The translations under genes and the position numbers were made by a program. The notes beneath the pieces are model-generated. The model made no database searches, had not been told where the DNA came from, and saw nothing but the letters and a program-made list of their open reading frames with translations. Source: Thalassospiraceae bacterium LMO-SO8 (GTDB lineage Bacteria > Pseudomonadota > Alphaproteobacteria > Rhodospirillales > Casp-alpha2). From it: a stretch of DNA of 64,000 nucleotides. Where the stretch lies: assembly GCA_031655335.1 (NCBI GenBank), contig CP134226.1, positions 186,001 through 250,000 of the forward strand. The letters are read 5' to 3'. Shown here piece after piece: positions 26,586-36,049 of this stretch; within the stretch, counting starts at the first letter, position 1, and each line of letters opens with the position of its first letter.

Positions 26586-29249
26586 CTAGAAGTGCAGCGT
26601 CAGATCGCGCGGATTGGCCATGCAGGCAGCGACGTCGAGGGCCTGTTCCTTGGACAGCTTCGGCTGCTGACGCAGACCGATGTTCATGCGGATCGCCTGT
26701 TCGTATTCGGCAAGCCCCGCGCTGAGCTCCGCCGCCGCCTTCTTGCGCCAGGCAATGTCGTTGTCGTACGCCGCCTGGGCATCAGCCAGGGCCTTCAACG
26801 ATTTTTCCACGTCGGGCTTGTCGCCGCGCATGGCGCGGCGGGCGTCCGCCAACGGTTTCTGGATTTCACGGGTACCCGGCACCTCGCGCATGACCTTCTC
26901 GACCTCATTGACCGCGTCCATCGCCTTCTCGGGATCGGCCGCGCCGGTGACGGCGGCAGGCAGGCCCGCCAGGTCCTTGCCGAGCGCCGCCAGGGCAGCC
27001 GCCCCGGCGATCACCTTGGTGACCTCCTGGAGCGGCTCATAGGCGCCGTCGACGTTGCGTTCATACAACCGGATGGCAAGCGTCTCCGCCTTCTGCAGTT
27101 TGGCGAAAGCCGCGTGATCCGCCCGCCAGTTGTCGGGAACCTTTGCTTCGTAGACTTTGATCTCGGCCCGCAGTTCCTCGATCTTTGCTTCCAGTTTTTG
27201 CTTCCGCGCCTCACCCCGCTCGTTCCGGGGAAGTTGGCGGATGGTCGTCTGGAGATACTTGATCTCTTCCTTCAGGCGGCGTGCCTGACGCTGGGTTTCG
27301 CGCACCTCCACATGCAGCGGCAGGTACCCCGGCGTGGCCTCGTCGATGATCTTTTGCGTCGCGCGGATTTTGGCGACCAGATCGAACGTCTTCTCCGCCT
27401 TGTCGAAGCTACTCTTCAGGTCGCCGCGAAGTTCGCCGGGAAGCGGCGACAGATCCAGCGTCCTGGCCTTGGCGATGGCGGCGCGCAGGACGTCGCCCTT
27501 GGCGTCATAGACCTTGAACAGATGGTCCTGCACGCAGGATGACAGCGCCGGGTTGCGCGGCGGCGGCGCCGTTTCCGACGTCAGGCTCACGCGCTGCGGC
27601 AGATAGTTCACCAACTGCGGCGTCAGGCCGACGATGACAAGCGCGACCAATTGCAGACAGATGAACGGTACCACGCCCTTATACATCTGGACGGTCGATA
27701 CGCTGGGCGGGGCGACGCCGCGCAGATAGAACAGGGCGAAGCCGAAGGGCGGCGTCAGGAACGAGGTCTGAATGTTCAGACCGATCATCACGCCCAGCCA
27801 AACGGCGGTGATGTTGGCTGAGGGATCCATGAGCAGGATCGGCGCCACGATGGGCACCACCACGACGGCGATTTCGATGAAGTCCAGGAAGAACCCCATG
27901 ATGAAGATGACCAGCATGACGATGGTGAACTGAGCCCAGAATCCGCCGGGCATGCCGGTCAGAAATTCGCGCACCAGTTCCTCGCCGCCGAACGCACGGA
28001 ACGCGGCGGTCAGCATGGCGGCGCCGATCAGGATGATGAACACCAGGGCCGTGGTCTTGGCGGTTTCAACCATCACGCCTTGCAGCGTGTCCTCGATCTT
28101 CAATGCCCGCCAGCCGCTCCAGCCGATGGAAAAGATAAGCGTCGCCGTGAAGATCAGGCCGAGCACCAGACCGACTCTGTCGAAATCGCTGTTGATCGAC
28201 TTGATGTTGATCTTGAAATACGTGCTGACGACCGCGAGCGCGACCAGGGACACCAGGGCGATGATCGCCGGGTAATAGGCGTTCCGGTGGCCGTCACGCA
28301 GGCGGTATCCGCCCATGATCAGCGCCCCCGCCGCACCGATGGCGCCGGCCTGGTTGACCGTCGCGACGCCGGTGATGATGGAGCCCAGGACCAGGAAGAT
28401 CAGGGTCAGCGGCGGCACCAGGGTGACGAACACCTTGACCATGAACGCGCGGTCGAGGGCCCCCTCGCGATGCACGGCGGGCGCCATTTTAGGCTTGAAA
28501 AAGGCCAGAATCAGGACATAGGCCATGTACAGGCCGACCAGAACCAGACCCGGCACGAAGGCACCGAGGAACATTTCGCCGGCGCTGGTCGATGTCACGT
28601 CGAAGCCCGACGGCATCAGCAGATTGCCCGTCGATTCCTTGAACAGTTCCTTGCGCGTGGTCGATGCCTGATCGACGGCGCTGGCCAACTGGTCCGCCAG
28701 GATGATCAGCACGATGGACGGTGGGATGATCTGGCCCAAGGTGCCGGACGCGGCGATGGTGCCGGTCGACAGGGAATTGGCGTATTTGTTGCGCATCATC
28801 GCCGGCAACGAGATCAATCCCATGGCGACGACGGTGGCGCCGACGATACCTGTCGTCGCGGCTAGAAGGGCGCCGACGAAAATCACCGAAATCCCCAGCC
28901 CGCCCGGCACCGGGCCGAACAGCTGCGCCATGGTCACCAGCAGGTCTTCGGCCAGTTTCGAGCGTTGCAGCATGATGCCCATGAAGATGAACAGCGGGAT
29001 GGCGATCAGGGTGTCTCGTTCGGCCTCCCAATAGACGCCGCGGAAGTTGGTGACGCCGGCGCTGAGCCATTGCCACGCCCCGCCCTGGGCGAAATAGGCG
29101 TCGACGTTTCCGGCGAACAGCCAACCGCAAAGGGCCGCCAGGGTAATCGTGATGATGGCCGAACCCGGCAGCGCGAAGGCGACCGGAAAGCCCACGCCCA
29201 GCGCATAGGCCATGGTGATCATGAGAATGACGAGGAAGACGAGTTCCAT
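26586..29249 (-). CDS. dctM: TRAP transporter large permease with long coiled-coil C-terminal domain
   Basis: The 887 residues split in two. Residues about 1-550 are a DctM-type sodium-coupled permease (SGTLGQIIPPSIVLIILAD, GFFLDFIEIAVVVVPIVAP), already enlarged by loops near 195-225 and 315-380 compared with the usual ~430 residues. Residues about 555-887 are a charged, soluble, largely helical extension with a coiled coil around 640-740 (RQARRLKEEIKYLQTTIRQL). No recognised domain is visible in it. The frame is continuous, so it is a real fusion. It follows dctQ by 20 bp. Confidence 0.9.
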   Translation of the reverse strand: MELVFLVILMITMAYALGVGFPVAFALPGSAIITITLAALCGWLFAGNVDAYFAQGGAWQWLSAGVTNFRGVYWEAERDTLIAIPLFIFMGIMLQRSKLAEDLLVTMAQLFGPVPGGLGISVIFVGALLAATTGIVGATVVAMGLISLPAMMRNKYANSLSTGTIAASGTLGQIIPPSIVLIILADQLASAVDQASTTRKELFKESTGNLLMPSGFDVTSTSAGEMFLGAFVPGLVLVGLYMAYVLILAFFKPKMAPAVHREGALDRAFMVKVFVTLVPPLTLIFLVLGSIITGVATVNQAGAIGAAGALIMGGYRLRDGHRNAYYPAIIALVSLVALAVVSTYFKINIKSINSDFDRVGLVLGLIFTATLIFSIGWSGWRALKIEDTLQGVMVETAKTTALVFIILIGAAMLTAAFRAFGGEELVREFLTGMPGGFWAQFTIVMLVIFIMGFFLDFIEIAVVVVPIVAPILLMDPSANITAVWLGVMIGLNIQTSFLTPPFGFALFYLRGVAPPSVSTVQMYKGVVPFICLQLVALVIVGLTPQLVNYLPQRVSLTSETAPPPRNPALSSCVQDHLFKVYDAKGDVLRAAIAKARTLDLSPLPGELRGDLKSSFDKAEKTFDLVAKIRATQKIIDEATPGYLPLHVEVRETQRQARRLKEEIKYLQTTIRQLPRNERGEARKQKLEAKIEELRAEIKVYEAKVPDNWRADHAAFAKLQKAETLAIRLYERNVDGAYEPLQEVTKVIAGAAALAALGKDLAGLPAAVTGAADPEKAMDAVNEVEKVMREVPGTREIQKPLADARRAMRGDKPDVEKSLKALADAQAAYDNDIAWRKKAAAELSAGLAEYEQAIRMNIGLRQQPKLSKEQALDVAACMANPRDLTLHF

Positions 29250-29269
29250 TGAGTAGCGGCCCCTGTCGC

Positions 29270-30310
29270 TTACTGGATCGTGTGGCTTGTATGGTCGCGG
29301 CCGCCGGGCTCATCCCGGATGTCCGCGACGGCGTCCATCATGTAGCTGACGAACTGAATCATCATGGAAATGGCGAATACGGCCAAGAAGCCCGCCATCA
29401 TGTACTTCACATACATGGAGAAACCGGTCTGGGTCGTTTCCCAGGTCAGGACCGGCGAATTGATCACCGCGTTCTTGCCGCCCATGCCGACGATCAGAAT
29501 GACCCAGCAAAGCGTGATCCCCAGGACCACCGAGCCGAAGGCGTTGACCATCCCTTTACGCCGGGAATCGAAGGCGGCGTAGAACACGTCGACCCGCACA
29601 TGGCCTTCCTCGATCAGCGTATAGGCGCTGGCGAACAGGAACAGGGCCGCGTACCAGAACCGCACGAGGTCGCCCATGAACACCTGTTCGTAGGAAAAGA
29701 TGAAGCGGGTGATGACGATCAGCAGTTCGGCGATGACGATCAGCAACGCCAGCCAGGTAAAGCCCAGCGTGCGCGTGAAAAACGCCGTGACCATGGCGGC
29801 AGCGGTCAGCGGCAGATGCACGTAGGGGCCGCGGAACTGCGACTTGCCGAGTTCGAGCGCAAGCGCATCACCGAACACGGCGGGCAACAGACCCTCGACC
29901 CGCATGAATGACAGGATCGCGTCGACCACGCCGATGTACAGCACGGCGAAATAGGCCATGCGGATCAACAACGCGTTGAAGTCGGAAATTCGCTGGCTGT
30001 CCTGGCGCAGGGTGCGCGAACAGCTTTTCACCGTATAGATCGCCGCGGCGGCGATGCCGGCCACATAGGCCAGCAACTGCACCCAGGACAGCGGCGATGA
30101 CGTGGTCGCGGCACCGTGCAGGCCAAGGCTCAGGGCAGCGCCTTCGCCCGGCCAGCCGTGCCAGAAGGTGAGATAGTTATTAATCAAGAAAACAAGCAGC
30201 GCGGACAGCATCGCCCAGCCGAAAAAGCGGACGGCGATGGTCGTGCGTGGCGACACCTCGGGCGAAACATTCCCGCCGGTCGCGTCAATTGTCATTTGTT
30301 CGGCGGCCAT
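29270..30310 (-). CDS. dctQ: TRAP transporter small permease, enlarged
   Basis: About 347 residues against 160-200 for a standard DctQ. It has about seven hydrophobic segments, among them FFGWAMLSALLVFLINNYL and the conserved-type LFASAYTLIEEGHVRVDV. It forms the membrane complex with the downstream large permease. ATG 30310 (MAAEQMTIDATGG) is favoured; ATG 30295 or a longer frame from 30349 are possible, and no strong ribosome-binding site decides. It is separated from dctP by a strong hairpin. Confidence 0.85.
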   Translation of the reverse strand: MAAEQMTIDATGGNVSPEVSPRTTIAVRFFGWAMLSALLVFLINNYLTFWHGWPGEGAALSLGLHGAATTSSPLSWVQLLAYVAGIAAAAIYTVKSCSRTLRQDSQRISDFNALLIRMAYFAVLYIGVVDAILSFMRVEGLLPAVFGDALALELGKSQFRGPYVHLPLTAAAMVTAFFTRTLGFTWLALLIVIAELLIVITRFIFSYEQVFMGDLVRFWYAALFLFASAYTLIEEGHVRVDVFYAAFDSRRKGMVNAFGSVVLGITLCWVILIVGMGGKNAVINSPVLTWETTQTGFSMYVKYMMAGFLAVFAISMMIQFVSYMMDAVADIRDEPGGRDHTSHTIQ

Positions 30311-30360
30311 GAACAGGCAATCCCTTGTCCCAATTCCCCACAAGAACAAGCCCGGGCGGA

Positions 30361-30396
30361 TAAGGATGGGACGGGGCCATGCCCCGTCCCACCTTA
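30361..30396. promoter_or_regulatory. Strong hairpin between dctP and dctQ
   Basis: GGGACGGGGC, CAT and GCCCCGTCCC form a perfect 10-bp stem, extended by A/T pairs and one bulged A to about 16 bp. It lies in the 106-nt gap after the binding-protein gene. Without a T-run on the minus strand it is more likely a 3'-protecting or attenuating element than a full terminator. That would leave more binding protein than permease. Confidence 0.6.
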
Positions 30397-30416
30397 ATAC
30401 CCGGTTATGTGGGCAA

Positions 30417-31517
30417 TTAGACCTTGATGCCCAGGACGCGGTTGCGCTGGTTGATGTAGCCGGAGTCGGCCAGGATCATCCAACGGCCGAGGTCGGCGCG
30501 CGAGGTCAGGAAGCTGTCGTGGATCTTCTTGGCCAGCGGGCTGTGCGCCTGCACTTCGGCGAAGACTTCTTCGGCGGCCTTGCCGAAGGCGTCATACACG
30601 TCGTCGTTGAAGGCACGCACCTTGACGCCGTGATCGTTGATCAGCTTGTTCAGGTACGTCCCGTTGTTGGCGTTGGTTTCCGCCATCTGGTGGGAATTTT
30701 CTTCATGGCAGGCGGCTTCGATGATGGCCTGATCCGTCTTCGACAGACCGTCCCACCACTTCTTGTTCATGCCCATGTGCAGCTGCGAGGCCGGCTCGTG
30801 CATGCCCGGATAGTAGTAGTACTTGGCCGCTTCATAAAACTTCATGAAGTAGTCGTTGTAGGGACCGACCCACTCCGTCGCCTGGATGGAGCCGGAAACC
30901 AGGTTTTCATAAATCTGGCTGCCCGGCAGGGACACGGTCGAGGCGCCCAGCTTGGCCAGCACGTCGCCGCCCAGGCCCGGGATACGCATCTTCAGGCCCT
31001 TGAAGTCGGCGGCGGAATTGATTTCCTTGTTGAACCAGCCGCCCATCTGGCAGCCCGTATTGCCGCAGGGGAAGCCCTTGATGCCGAAACCGGCCGCCAG
31101 CTCGTCATGCAGCTGCTGACCGCCGCCGTACTTCATCCAGGCGTCCATTTCCGCATAGGCGAAGCCGAACGGAACGGCGGTGAAGTAGGCCCAGCCCGGG
31201 TGCTTGCCTTTCCAGTAGTAGTCGGCGCCGATGTAGGCCTGGGAATTGCCCGAGGCCACTTCGTCGAACGAATCGAAGGCGCCGACGCGTTCGCCGGAGG
31301 CGAAATATTTGACCTGGATGCGGCCATCGGTCAGGACCGGGATGCGGGCGGCAAGGCGCTGCGCGCTGAGGCCCAGACCCGGGAAGTCGCGCGGCCAGGT
31401 GGAGACGATGATCATCTCCTTGCGGCCCTGCGACAGAGCAGGCTTGGCAAGCGTCACGGCAGCCGCGCCGGCGACACCGGCAACTGCGGATTTTTTAAGA
31501 AACTCGCGTCTTTTCAT
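30417..31517 (-). CDS. dctP: TRAP substrate-binding protein, TakP-like
   Basis: A 366-residue periplasmic binding protein with a twin-arginine-type leader (MKRREFLKKSAVAGVAG). Its pattern matches the 2-oxoacid-binding TakP group: FPCGNTGCQMGGWF, LKMRIPGLGGDVL and SIQATEWVGPYND, the last carrying ligand-binding residues in TakP. A 2-oxo or related organic acid is therefore the best guess. ATG 31517 has AGGGAGAA upstream. First gene of the dctP-dctQ-dctM operon. Confidence 0.92.
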   Translation of the reverse strand: MKRREFLKKSAVAGVAGAAAVTLAKPALSQGRKEMIIVSTWPRDFPGLGLSAQRLAARIPVLTDGRIQVKYFASGERVGAFDSFDEVASGNSQAYIGADYYWKGKHPGWAYFTAVPFGFAYAEMDAWMKYGGGQQLHDELAAGFGIKGFPCGNTGCQMGGWFNKEINSAADFKGLKMRIPGLGGDVLAKLGASTVSLPGSQIYENLVSGSIQATEWVGPYNDYFMKFYEAAKYYYYPGMHEPASQLHMGMNKKWWDGLSKTDQAIIEAACHEENSHQMAETNANNGTYLNKLINDHGVKVRAFNDDVYDAFGKAAEEVFAEVQAHSPLAKKIHDSFLTSRADLGRWMILADSGYINQRNRVLGIKV

Positions 31518-31883
31518 GAAAATTCTCCCTGTTGGCGTGGTAGGCGTAGTAGGCAAATTTATTTATTGAGTGCGATTTTGCACAGGCGCATACCCGTTGG
31601 CTACAGCCAATTGACATTAATGCGACATATTCATGCAGCCTGACGCACAGTCGCGCATTTGACCATTAATTAAGCAAAAATCGATGATTTTCAGCGGTAA
31701 TCCGGCACTTTCGGGGAAAATCAGGCCCTCGAACTCGGCCCGGCATGCCGGGCGGCATCCGTGAAACCTGCGGCCGGAGGCTGCTGGAATTCATTCTGGC
31801 CTCGCCTAAAAGATAATGATAATTAATCGCAACTTAATCGGCGCCGAAAGGGCGGCGCCAATCATTTCACCTGCGGGGCCGGC
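31518..31883. promoter_or_regulatory. Divergent regulatory gap between dctP and the ECF sigma gene
   Basis: 366 bp without a gene, more AT-rich than its surroundings. It holds TTGGCTACAGCCAA (31597-31610, 6-bp arms), a candidate operator about 80 bp before dctP, and AT-rich promoter-like sequence on the dctP side. On the other side is the Fur-like box listed separately. No small ORF with a credible start was seen. Confidence 0.5.
31812..31830 (+). promoter_or_regulatory. Fur-box-like site before the fecI-type gene
   Basis: GATAATGATAATTAATCGC matches the 19-bp Fur consensus at 15 positions by eye, including the first twelve. It ends 53 bp before the sigma-factor start, as expected for iron repression of a FecI/FecR system. 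Confidence 0.7.
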
Positions 31884-32411
31884 ATGGCGACGGACAGCCA
31901 ACGCGACCTTCTGACCCAGATATTCCAGGCCCAGCGACGCGCGCTGATCGGCACGCTGTACCGCATGGTGGGCTGCCTGCACACCTCGGAAGACCTCGCC
32001 CACGACGCCTATCTGCGCGTCGCCAAGGCGGCCCGCGAACGGCCGGTCACCCATCTGCAGGCATTCCTGTACCAGACCGCGCGCAATCTCGCCCTCGACC
32101 ACCTGCGCCGCGAGCGCCTGCGCGGCACCTTCATGTCAGAGACCCCCGACGGCACCACCGATGCCGTCGCCGCCCCGCAGCCGTCGCAGGAAACGGCGAT
32201 GATGGACGCCCAGAACCTGGCCCAAGTCGAGGGCGCCCTGGCGACCTTGCCGGATCGCGCGCGTCGGGCCCTGATGTTGTCGCGTCTGGAGGGCCTGACC
32301 TATCCCGAGATCGCCCGCCGCCTGGGGGTGTCCGAAAACACGGTCTACAACGACATCCGCGCCGCCCTGGCCCGCTGTCTTGCCGCCGTGGATGACGGAG
32401 GCATGACGTGA
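31884..32411 (+). CDS. FecI-family ECF sigma factor
   Basis: A 175-residue group IV sigma factor with region 2 (RALIGTLYRMVGCLHTSEDL through ARNLALDHLRRERLRG) and region 4 (GLTYPEIARRLGVSENTVYN). It directs RNA polymerase to the adjacent TonB-dependent receptor when the FecR partner signals occupancy. It lies directly downstream of a Fur-box-like site. Its TGA overlaps the GTG start of the FecR gene, so translation is coupled. Confidence 0.92.
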   Translation: MATDSQRDLLTQIFQAQRRALIGTLYRMVGCLHTSEDLAHDAYLRVAKAARERPVTHLQAFLYQTARNLALDHLRRERLRGTFMSETPDGTTDAVAAPQPSQETAMMDAQNLAQVEGALATLPDRARRALMLSRLEGLTYPEIARRLGVSENTVYNDIRAALARCLAAVDDGGMT

Positions 32412-33475
32412 GTCTTCGCAAGAATATTTTGGGAGAATCCGCCCCTTCATCCGTCTCGTCTATATCCGCGGCGTCATCCGCGGACGGCAACCCGCGACGC
32501 ATCACCATGACCCATGACGATGAAAACCCCGATCACCACACGGCCATGGCCGAGGCCTTGGATTGGTTCACGCGCCGTCAATCGGGGACGATGACGTCGG
32601 ACGAGGCAGGCACCTTCGACGCCTGGCACGCCGCCCATCCGGACAATGCCCGCGCTTATGAGCGCGTGGCCGGACTTTGGACCTCGCCGGAATTCGCCCA
32701 GGCCGTGGAAACCCAAGCACCCGCAATCACGCCCCCGCCCCGCGCTGCCCGCCCCCGCGCCGCGTTGCGCCCGGTGCTGGCCCTGGCCGCCGCCCTGGTT
32801 CTGGCCATCGGCCTGGGCCATCTGCTCGGCGGCGATCCATTCCAAGCATCTGCCGACCATGGGACGGAAACGGGGCAACGCGCCGAAATTCCCTTGCCCG
32901 ATGGGTCAGTCGTGGTGCTGAACGCGGAAAGCGCCATGAACGTTTCCTTCGATGCCGACAGGCGCCGGGTGGAACTGGTCCGGGGTGAGGCCTTCTTCGA
33001 CGTGCGGCCCGATCCCGAACGGCCGTTCGAGGTCGCCGCCGGGCGGTCCCTGACCCGCGTCGTCGGCACGGCCTTTTCCGTCACGCTGCAAGGCGGGAAT
33101 ACCGAAGTCCGCGTGAAACGCGGCCATGTGCGGGTGACGGGCGACGATGGCGGCACGCCCGTGGACCTGACCCCCGGCGAGGGCGTGACGGTCACCGCCG
33201 GCCATCCGGGCGGTGCGGCGGCACCAGTGCCTCAAACGGCCTTCGCCTGGATCGACGGCCGCCTGGTGTTCCACGACCGGCCCCTGGCCGAGGTCATGGC
33301 GCGGCTCGCCCGCCACCACAAGGATCGGGTGGTCCTGGCGACGGACCGGCTGCGCAGGCTTCGGGTCAGCGGCAATTATCGGCTGGACGACCCGGCGGCC
33401 GTGGTCGCCGCCCTGGCCGACGTGGCCGGTGCCGACGTCATGCGCCTTCCCGGCCTGCTGACCGTCCTGCACTAG
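32408..33475 (+). CDS. FecR-type anti-sigma regulator
   Basis: A 355-residue inner-membrane regulator. The cytoplasmic DUF4880-type N-terminal domain (EALDWFTRRQSG, FDAWHAAHPDNARAYERV) binds the sigma factor. One membrane helix follows near VLALAAALVLAIGLGHLL. The periplasmic FecR domain starts at AEIPLPDGSVVVLN and ends with a DUF4974-like region (LAEVMARLARHH). GTG 32408 overlaps the sigma stop codon; ATG 32507 is an alternative start at the conserved domain. Confidence 0.92.
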   Translation: MSLRKNILGESAPSSVSSISAASSADGNPRRITMTHDDENPDHHTAMAEALDWFTRRQSGTMTSDEAGTFDAWHAAHPDNARAYERVAGLWTSPEFAQAVETQAPAITPPPRAARPRAALRPVLALAAALVLAIGLGHLLGGDPFQASADHGTETGQRAEIPLPDGSVVVLNAESAMNVSFDADRRRVELVRGEAFFDVRPDPERPFEVAAGRSLTRVVGTAFSVTLQGGNTEVRVKRGHVRVTGDDGGTPVDLTPGEGVTVTAGHPGGAAAPVPQTAFAWIDGRLVFHDRPLAEVMARLARHHKDRVVLATDRLRRLRVSGNYRLDDPAAVVAALADVAGADVMRLPGLLTVLH

Positions 33476-33496
33476 AAACTTTTTGAACTTTTCGTT

Positions 33497-33522
33497 GGGA
33501 GACGGCGGCCCCCCGTTCGTCT
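33497..33522 (+). promoter_or_regulatory. Candidate ECF-sigma promoter for the TonB receptor
   Basis: GGGAGA, 15 bp and CGTCT lie in the 132-bp gap after the FecR gene. CGTCT-type -10 elements are usual for FecI-like sigma factors in alphaproteobacteria. This is a by-eye assignment. Confidence 0.35.
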
Positions 33523-33607
33523 CGGTCTCAGAAATGCGAATGCGTCGCAAATTCAAATATGCGCCGCCGCGACGACCAATAAGGGCCAATAAGGGGAATA
33601 ACGAGAC

Positions 33608-36046
33608 ATGACCACCACCCGCACCCGCCGCTTCACGGCGGCCTTGATGACCTGCACGGCCCTTGGCCTGTCCATGACCTGCGCCCTTGCCGCGCCGGCC
33701 CCGGCCCACGCGGCGGAAATCGCCGAAGACGCACAAATCGCCTTCGACATCGCGGCCCAGCCGTTGGGCGCCGCCATCGACGCCTTCATCGCCGCCACGG
33801 GCTGGCAGGTCGGCTATACGGCCGAGGTCGCGCGGGACCGAAATTCCCCAGGCGTCCAAGGCGCCCTGACGCCGACGGCGGCGCTTACCCGTCTGCTTTC
33901 CGGCACGGGCGTCACCTTCCGCCTGACCGGCACGCGCACGGTGGCCCTCGACGGGCCGCAGGCCGCAGGCGAGCGGATTACCCTGGGCACCGTTTCCGTC
34001 GAAGGCCGGATCGTTCCCGCCCAGGCGGAAATCGGCACCTTGCCCGCAGAATTTGCAGGCGGCCAAGTCGCGCGCGGTGCGCGGGCCGGTGTCCTCGGAA
34101 ACCAGGACATTATGGAGGTCCCCTTCACCATGACCTCCCATACGGAAACCGCCATTCGTAACCAACAGGCGGAAACGATCGGCGACATCCTGGACAACGA
34201 TCCTGCCATTCGCAGCACCTATGGTTATGGCAACTTCGCGGAACTCTTCGTTGTCCGCGGCTTTCCCCTATACAACGACGACCTGTCCGTCGACGGCCTT
34301 TACGGCACGTCGCCCCGGCAAATCTCGTCATCCGACATGTTCGAACGAATCGAGGTCTTCAAAGGCGCCAATGCTTTCTTGAACGGCGCGGCACCGGGTG
34401 CCACGGGCATTGGCGGCGGCATCAATCTGGTCCCCAAACGCGCGGGCGACGAACCGCTGACGCGGGTGACGGCGAACTACGGCCAGACCTTGCGGGCCGG
34501 GCTCCATGCCGACATGGGGCGGCGGTTCGGCCCCGATGACGCCTTCGGCTTGCGGATCAACAGCGCCCTGCGCGCTGGAGAGACCGCCGTTGAAAACGAA
34601 GAGCGCTACATGCACATGGCCTCCGGCGCCTTCGACTACCGGGGGGACAAACTCCGCGCGACCCTGGATATCGCGACCCAGCGCCAACGGGTCGATCAGG
34701 GCCGGCCGACCGTTTTCGTCACCGGAAGCCAAGTGCCCAACGCGCCGGACGCCAGCCACAATTACGCGGCGACCTATTCTTATACCGACCTGGAGGATTC
34801 CTTCGCTCAGACACGGGTTGAATACGATCTTATTCAGAACCTGACCCTGCAGGCCGCCTTCGGGGTGCATACCCTGCGCGAGGATGGCGACTATGCCTCG
34901 ATCCGGGTGAGCAGCAACGACGGTGCCGCGACGGCCCGGCGTCTGACCGTGCCGCGCGAAGATCTGAGCCTCACCGGCCAGGCCGGGATCAAAACCCACC
35001 TTGATACCGGGCCGTTGCGACACAAGGTTAATGCTGGCATGTCCGTCCTGAAAACCGCCAACCGCAACGCCTACGAATTCGGCACCACCGAAAACACCAA
35101 CCTTTATGACCCCGTCGAACTGGCGCGCGGCGCCACAACGTCGAGCGGCGGCGATTTCGAACGCCTGCCCCTGGTCAGCAAGGTCCTGCTGCGCAGCTAC
35201 TATGTGTCCGACACGATCTCCGATCTGGAGGAACGGGTTCTGCTGACGGCGGGCGTCCGCTACCAGCAGATCCAGAGCCTGAACTTCAACCGGACAAGCA
35301 ATCTGGAGACCAGCAACTTCAACGATACGGCCATCAGCCCCGTGGTCGGCTTGGTCTACAAACCGGCGGACAGCATCTCGCTTTACGTCAATCGCATCGA
35401 GGGCCTCCAACCCGGCGGTTCGGCACCGTCCAGCGCCGCAAACTCGGGCGAAGTTCTGGCCCCTTATACGTCGGTTCAATACGAAGTGGGCGGCAAGGTC
35501 GACTTGGGCAACTTGGGCGCCGCCCTGGCCCTGTTCCAGACGACCCAGCCCAGCGCGGTAACCGACCCGACAACGAACATCTATTCCGCCGACGGCGAAC
35601 AGCGGAACCGGGGCATCGAGATTTCCGTATTCGGTGAACCCGTCCCCGGGCTGCGTCTGTTGGGCGGCACATCCGTCACCGAAGCCAAACTGACCGAGAC
35701 TGCGGGCGGCACAAACGACGGCAACGTCGCGGTCGGCGTGCCCCTGTACCAACTGAATGCGAGCGTGGAATGGGATTGCCCCTGTCTTGAAGGCCTGACC
35801 CTGAGCGCGCGGGCCCTGCATACCGGCCGGCAATACATCGACACCGGCAATTCCCAGGAAATCGGATCCTGGACCCGGTTCGACATGGGGGCCCGCCTAG
35901 TCCGGGAGATTGCCGGACGCGAAGCGAACTTCCTGTTGAATGTGGAAAACGTAACGAACAGCGGGTACTGGGCCTCGTCCCAGGGCGGCTATCTGGTGCA
36001 AGGCGCACCGTTCACCATCAAGCTGTCCATGTCCATGGACTTCTAA
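33608..36046 (+). CDS. TonB-dependent siderophore receptor with STN signalling domain
   Basis: An 812-residue outer-membrane receptor: signal peptide (cleavage near PAHAAEI), then an STN domain (IAFDIAAQPLGAAIDAFI, about residues 45-120) that talks to FecR. A TonB-box-like TVSVEG follows, then a plug (IRNQQAETIGDILDNDPAIR) and a 22-strand barrel ending in SMSMDF with the terminal Phe. FecA/FpvA-type transducers have this arrangement. The ligand is an iron chelate by family and by the Fur-like site; hydroxamate or catechol type cannot be told. Its stop is 3 bp from the convergent DUF4387 stop. Confidence 0.93.
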   Translation: MTTTRTRRFTAALMTCTALGLSMTCALAAPAPAHAAEIAEDAQIAFDIAAQPLGAAIDAFIAATGWQVGYTAEVARDRNSPGVQGALTPTAALTRLLSGTGVTFRLTGTRTVALDGPQAAGERITLGTVSVEGRIVPAQAEIGTLPAEFAGGQVARGARAGVLGNQDIMEVPFTMTSHTETAIRNQQAETIGDILDNDPAIRSTYGYGNFAELFVVRGFPLYNDDLSVDGLYGTSPRQISSSDMFERIEVFKGANAFLNGAAPGATGIGGGINLVPKRAGDEPLTRVTANYGQTLRAGLHADMGRRFGPDDAFGLRINSALRAGETAVENEERYMHMASGAFDYRGDKLRATLDIATQRQRVDQGRPTVFVTGSQVPNAPDASHNYAATYSYTDLEDSFAQTRVEYDLIQNLTLQAAFGVHTLREDGDYASIRVSSNDGAATARRLTVPREDLSLTGQAGIKTHLDTGPLRHKVNAGMSVLKTANRNAYEFGTTENTNLYDPVELARGATTSSGGDFERLPLVSKVLLRSYYVSDTISDLEERVLLTAGVRYQQIQSLNFNRTSNLETSNFNDTAISPVVGLVYKPADSISLYVNRIEGLQPGGSAPSSAANSGEVLAPYTSVQYEVGGKVDLGNLGAALALFQTTQPSAVTDPTTNIYSADGEQRNRGIEISVFGEPVPGLRLLGGTSVTEAKLTETAGGTNDGNVAVGVPLYQLNASVEWDCPCLEGLTLSARALHTGRQYIDTGNSQEIGSWTRFDMGARLVREIAGREANFLLNVENVTNSGYWASSQGGYLVQGAPFTIKLSMSMDF

Positions 36047-36049
36047 ACC

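Noticed and set aside
30237-31643. A 468-residue plus-strand open frame opposite dctP.
   Set aside because: Antisense to a clear TRAP binding-protein gene and lacking any recognisable domain.
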